Made by a program: the position numbers and the translations under genes | NCBI GenBank assembly: GCA_947561585.1 | Contig: CANNZV010002335.1 | Span: forward strand, 62,001-126,000 | DNA from: Caprella mutica | Taxonomy: Eukaryota > Arthropoda > Malacostraca > Amphipoda > Caprellidae | Reading direction: 5' to 3' | DNA: 64,000 nucleotides | The notes under the pieces: generated by a model | The model's input: the letters and a program-made list of their open reading frames with translations, nothing else | Told to the model about the DNA's origin: nothing | Databases searched by the model: none | In this document: positions 61,652-64,000 of the stretch, piece after piece | Numbering within the stretch: the stretch's first letter is position 1 | How the letters are laid out: each line of letters begins with the position of its first letter

Positions 61652-61878
61652 CCAAGTAATAAAGTATGTCCAAACTCGCCATTTTAATGGCAAGTTTGTG
61701 ACAGTTATTTTGAGCCCTTCAATTGCAAATGGCGAGTTTTATCTATTTTTCTCCTATGCTACAATGTTATTTTGGAGAGAATTTATGAAAATTTGATCAT
61801 TTTGGAGAGAATTTGTTGAATTTTGGAGAGAGCTGGAGAGACAAATGGCAAGTTTATGAGACATACTATTTTACTTGG
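61652..61878 (+). mobile_element. hAT-like MITE, 227 bp, copy 3
   Basis: Same length and ends as the copies at 48065 and 48871. The flanking octamers catagcta (61644-61651) and cctagcta (61879-61886) match at seven of eight positions, so this insertion is slightly older or mutated. Confidence 0.85.
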
Positions 61879-61910
61879 CCTAGCTACCTAAACCAGTCTC
61901 AGCCGCCAGT

Positions 61911-62142
61911 CTGTATTTCGTGGTATATTCCACCAACATGTCGGTGGAATTTTTTTTTTCCCCCCTTGAGAATAATATTCTGGCAAAGTCGGTGGATTTT
62001 TAGCTACCTATTTATTCTTATGTTACCATTAATTTTCGGTAGAAAAATGGGTAAAATTTTAGTGGATCAGTCTAATTACTGGAAATTTATGGTGGATTTT
62101 TTCAGCTTTTTCAAAAAGTCAGTGGAATTTTGTGCACCAGTC
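61911..62142. mobile_element. CAGTCTG-family short element, most complete copy
   Basis: Left end cagtctgtatttcgtgg; right end tgtgcaccagtctg, inverted to it but short. Internal words ttctggcaaagtcggtgga and cagctttttcaaaaagtcag match the other copies. Confidence 0.55.
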
Positions 62143-62175
62143 TGAAAAGAAGGTCTACAGCAATTGGGATTCGAG

Positions 62176-62393
62176 CCGCTTGGTAGCACAGTGGTATGAG
62201 CGTTCGCTTCACATTAGCGAGGTCGTATGTTTGGGTCCCGCACTGACTCGGTGAGATTTATGCCCTGTGTGAACGAGTGGTTACTGGCCAGGTTTGAGTC
62301 ACCTGGCTGGGATTAGGTTAAGGCCGGGATTTAGTTATGCCCACTTGTAGGCCTAAGTGCTGTCTCCTTATAGGAGCGTCCCATCAACATTTT
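62176..62393 (+). mobile_element. tRNA-derived SINE, 218 bp
   Basis: The head is tRNA-like: TGGTAGCACAGTGGT (A box region, about 62181-62195) and GTTTGGGTCCCGC (degenerate B box, about 62229-62241). A tRNA-unrelated body and a short T-rich end follow. It is flanked by imperfect 14-bp repeats aattgRgattcgRg (62162-62175 and 62394-62407). An uninterrupted copy of the host sequence lies at 62811-62935. Confidence 0.75.
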
Positions 62394-62525
62394 AATTGAG
62401 ATTCGGGCGCAGCAAATAATATAGGAATTAAATAGGACTTGGGCGCAGGATTAATCTACAAATCCTGCTGTAGCTACTTTTCAGACTGGTACCTAAACCC
62501 CTGTGGAGGAAGAAGAAGCATCCTA

Positions 62526-62765
62526 CAGCCCAGTCTGTATTTGGTGAATAAAATCCCACTGACTTTTTTCAAAAAGCTGAAAAAATCCAAGAATTACAAT
62601 AATTTGATTTTTCCCAATTTATGATTTTATCCACTGAAAATTAATGGTAACAGGAATAAATAGCTAAAAATCCACTGACTTTGCTAGAATTATAATAATT
62701 CTAGCAAAGATAGTGGATTTTTTAGCTATTTATTCTTATGTTACCATACAGTATTTATACAGTCT
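62526..62765. mobile_element. CAGTCTG-family element, rearranged copy
   Basis: Begins cagtctgtatttggtg, in reverse orientation to copy 1, then turns into a palindrome around ctagaattataataattcta (62686-62705), so two oppositely oriented parts are joined. Confidence 0.45.
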
Positions 62766-62999
62766 TTCACCAATATGGAAAGAAGGTTTCCTCAAACCCA
62801 GGATTTTTTTTTACAGAAATTGGGATTTGGGTACAGCAAAATAACATGGGAAAATAGGAATTAAATAGGACTTGGGTGCAGGATTAATCCACAAATCCTT
62901 CTATAGCTACTTTTCACACTGGGTATTTCACATATATTGTTCCTCTCTAGCTGTCTGACAGGATTTTAATTTTTTAATGGACTAATTTTTGATCATACA

Positions 63000-63592
63000 G
63001 TATTTCATGGTAAAATTCCACTGAAGTGTTGGTGGAATTTTTTCCCCTTTGAAAAAATGAAAATAATATTCTAGCAAAGTTGGTGTATTCTTTAGCTATT
63101 TATTCCTATGTTAGTATTAGTAATAATGTTGTCATTAATTTTCAATGGCTAAATTGGGAAAATGTTGGTGGATCAGCCAAATTATTGGAAATTGTTGTTG
63201 CATTTATCATTTTTTTCTGTTTTTTTTTTTAACACGTTAACCGCCATATGGTACACGGGTGGTACGTGGAGCTTATTACTGTGCCGGCATATGGTACACC
63301 GGTGGTACGTTTGCAGATACAGACTAATAATGCTGTGTAGACTGCTCAATTGGCCACCCGTGACCCACACTTTTTATTAGCCTAACATCAAGTATACATA
63401 GAGACTAGACACCACATACCTCCTTACTCCAGTGCTGGCATGCTACTGGCTGCGTACTATAACTTCCTTGCTGGCTGCAATAGCATCAGCTATGTATGGC
63501 GGTAGAGGAACTTTCCATAATCGCGCTATGACGGTTAACATGTTAAAGTCAGTGGGTTTTTTGTTCGCAAATAGGTACAGACTGGGACTTAT
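63000..63592. mobile_element. CAGTCTG-family element interrupted by a TTAA element
   Basis: Family words (ttctagcaaagttggtg, gttggtggatcagcc) run to about 63215 and resume with agtcagtgggtttttt at 63547, ending tacagactgg at 63590. The gap is filled by the TTAA-flanked element. Confidence 0.5.
63233..63542. mobile_element. piggyBac-like MITE, 310 bp
   Basis: TTAA at both sides (63229-63232 and 63543-63546). The ends are CACGTTAACCGCCATA and, inverted, CATGTTAACCGTCATA. TTAA targets are diagnostic of piggyBac-type insertion. The interior has repeated ggtacacSggtggtacg words. Confidence 0.78.
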
Positions 63593-63672
63593 GTATCATT
63601 CAAAATTATATCTAAGTAATTAAAATTTAAATATTTCATTTCTCAGGTTATTTATTGCAAATAAATTTTATA

Positions 63673-63840
63673 ATGAGTGATTTTCAACTTAATTTTGGTG
63701 GTGACAGTGTTGGTGATGAAGATGAGAACTCAGAGGACTGGCAATTTGGGGGTAGAAATGCTACAATATACCTCATAGACTGTGCTCCTCAGATGTTTGC
63801 TGGTACAGATGGTGATAGCCATTTTGTTACTGCAATGAAG
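63673..63840 (+). CDS. Ku70 (XRCC6)-like, first coding exon (partial gene)
   Basis: Ku70 pairs with Ku80 to bind broken DNA ends in non-homologous end joining in the nucleus. The ATG is at 63673. It is followed by an acidic leader (VGDEDENSEDWQ) and then GGRNATIYLIDCAPQMF, which matches the start of the Ku70 von Willebrand A domain (GR-x-x-x-I-x-L-[IV]-D-x-x-x-x-M-F). The exon encodes 56 residues and ends in phase 0 at AAG|GTGATA. An acceptor, tttctcag, at 63645-63646 precedes a short 5' UTR stretch, so at least one non-coding exon should lie upstream. The rest of the gene is beyond the right edge. Family identity is from the motif only. Confidence 0.72.
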
Positions 63841-64000
63841 GTGATAATCTCATTCAAACTGAGAATGATTGGGGTGGATAGTCCACTAGGAGAAGTTACT
63901 CATTCATAGTAATTATTGATTTTCACATCTTTGGTCATATAAGGAAAAAACAGTATAATAATAATTATTTTTATTTTAATAATAATTACACAGTTTTTTC
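63841..64000 (+). other. First intron of the Ku70-like gene (start)
   Basis: The ORF continues for some codons after the donor, but the amino-acid sequence leaves the Ku70 pattern at VIISFK, in support of splicing at 63841. Confidence 0.5.

Noticed and set aside
62176..62250. Functional tRNA gene
   Set aside because: A-box is good but the B-box is degenerate, no complete cloverleaf is apparent, and the unit continues into a SINE body with insertion flanks.
1..64000. Integrated viral sequence or bacterial transfer
   Set aside because: No viral or bacterial gene could be recognised on either strand.

Overview
The window looks like nuclear DNA of an insect. It is AT-rich, its genes have spliced exons with GT/AG borders, and it is crowded with minisatellites and short transposons. 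Protein similarity points to an insect, possibly a hemipteran; that last step is a guess. Three protein-coding loci can be supported. (1) A complete gene for the AP-2 adaptor alpha subunit lies on the minus strand at 39469-45310, in seven coding exons that join in frame to 957 codons. (2) The first coding exon of a Ku70 (XRCC6)-like gene lies on the plus strand at 63673-63840 and runs off the right edge. (3) Minus-strand exons at 56552-58524 resemble the C-terminal half of a DUF4806-type protein. They are broken by a 1.3-kb transposon and a frameshift, so this is probably a pseudogene.

Region by region: 1-12.9 kb is non-coding, with palindromic elements and four tandem arrays. 12.9-33.9 kb is the densest minisatellite zone: arrays with units of 15-47 bp, including one of about 4.4 kb (32-bp unit, 21.37-25.76 kb) with higher-order structure, and a pair of inverted 1-kb elements (30.7-33.7 kb), one of which splits an array. 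33.9-39.4 kb is quiet AT-rich sequence. 39.4-45.4 kb is the AP-2 alpha gene, with two minisatellites and a foldback half-element in its introns. 45.4-56.4 kb is a mosaic of nested small DNA transposons. 56.4-60.9 kb holds the broken DUF4806 locus, a 400-bp palindrome and a decayed LINE. 61-63.6 kb holds more short elements, including a tRNA-derived SINE with an empty-site copy nearby and a TTAA-flanked piggyBac-like MITE, just upstream of Ku70.

Two features stand out. First, several non-coding elements with long terminal inverted repeats (1.7, 16.0, 53.0, 54.6 and perhaps 30.7-33.7 kb) carry short words of the type GGACA(A/T)(T/C)T at or near their tips, usually in tandem. Some directly abut large minisatellites, which suggests that such tips seed arrays. 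Second, three arrays carry a consensus 5' splice-site word in nearly every unit, and four arrays of different period share the word CACAGTG. Tandem repeats make up roughly a fifth of the window. The long ORFs inside them are by-products of repetition, not genes.
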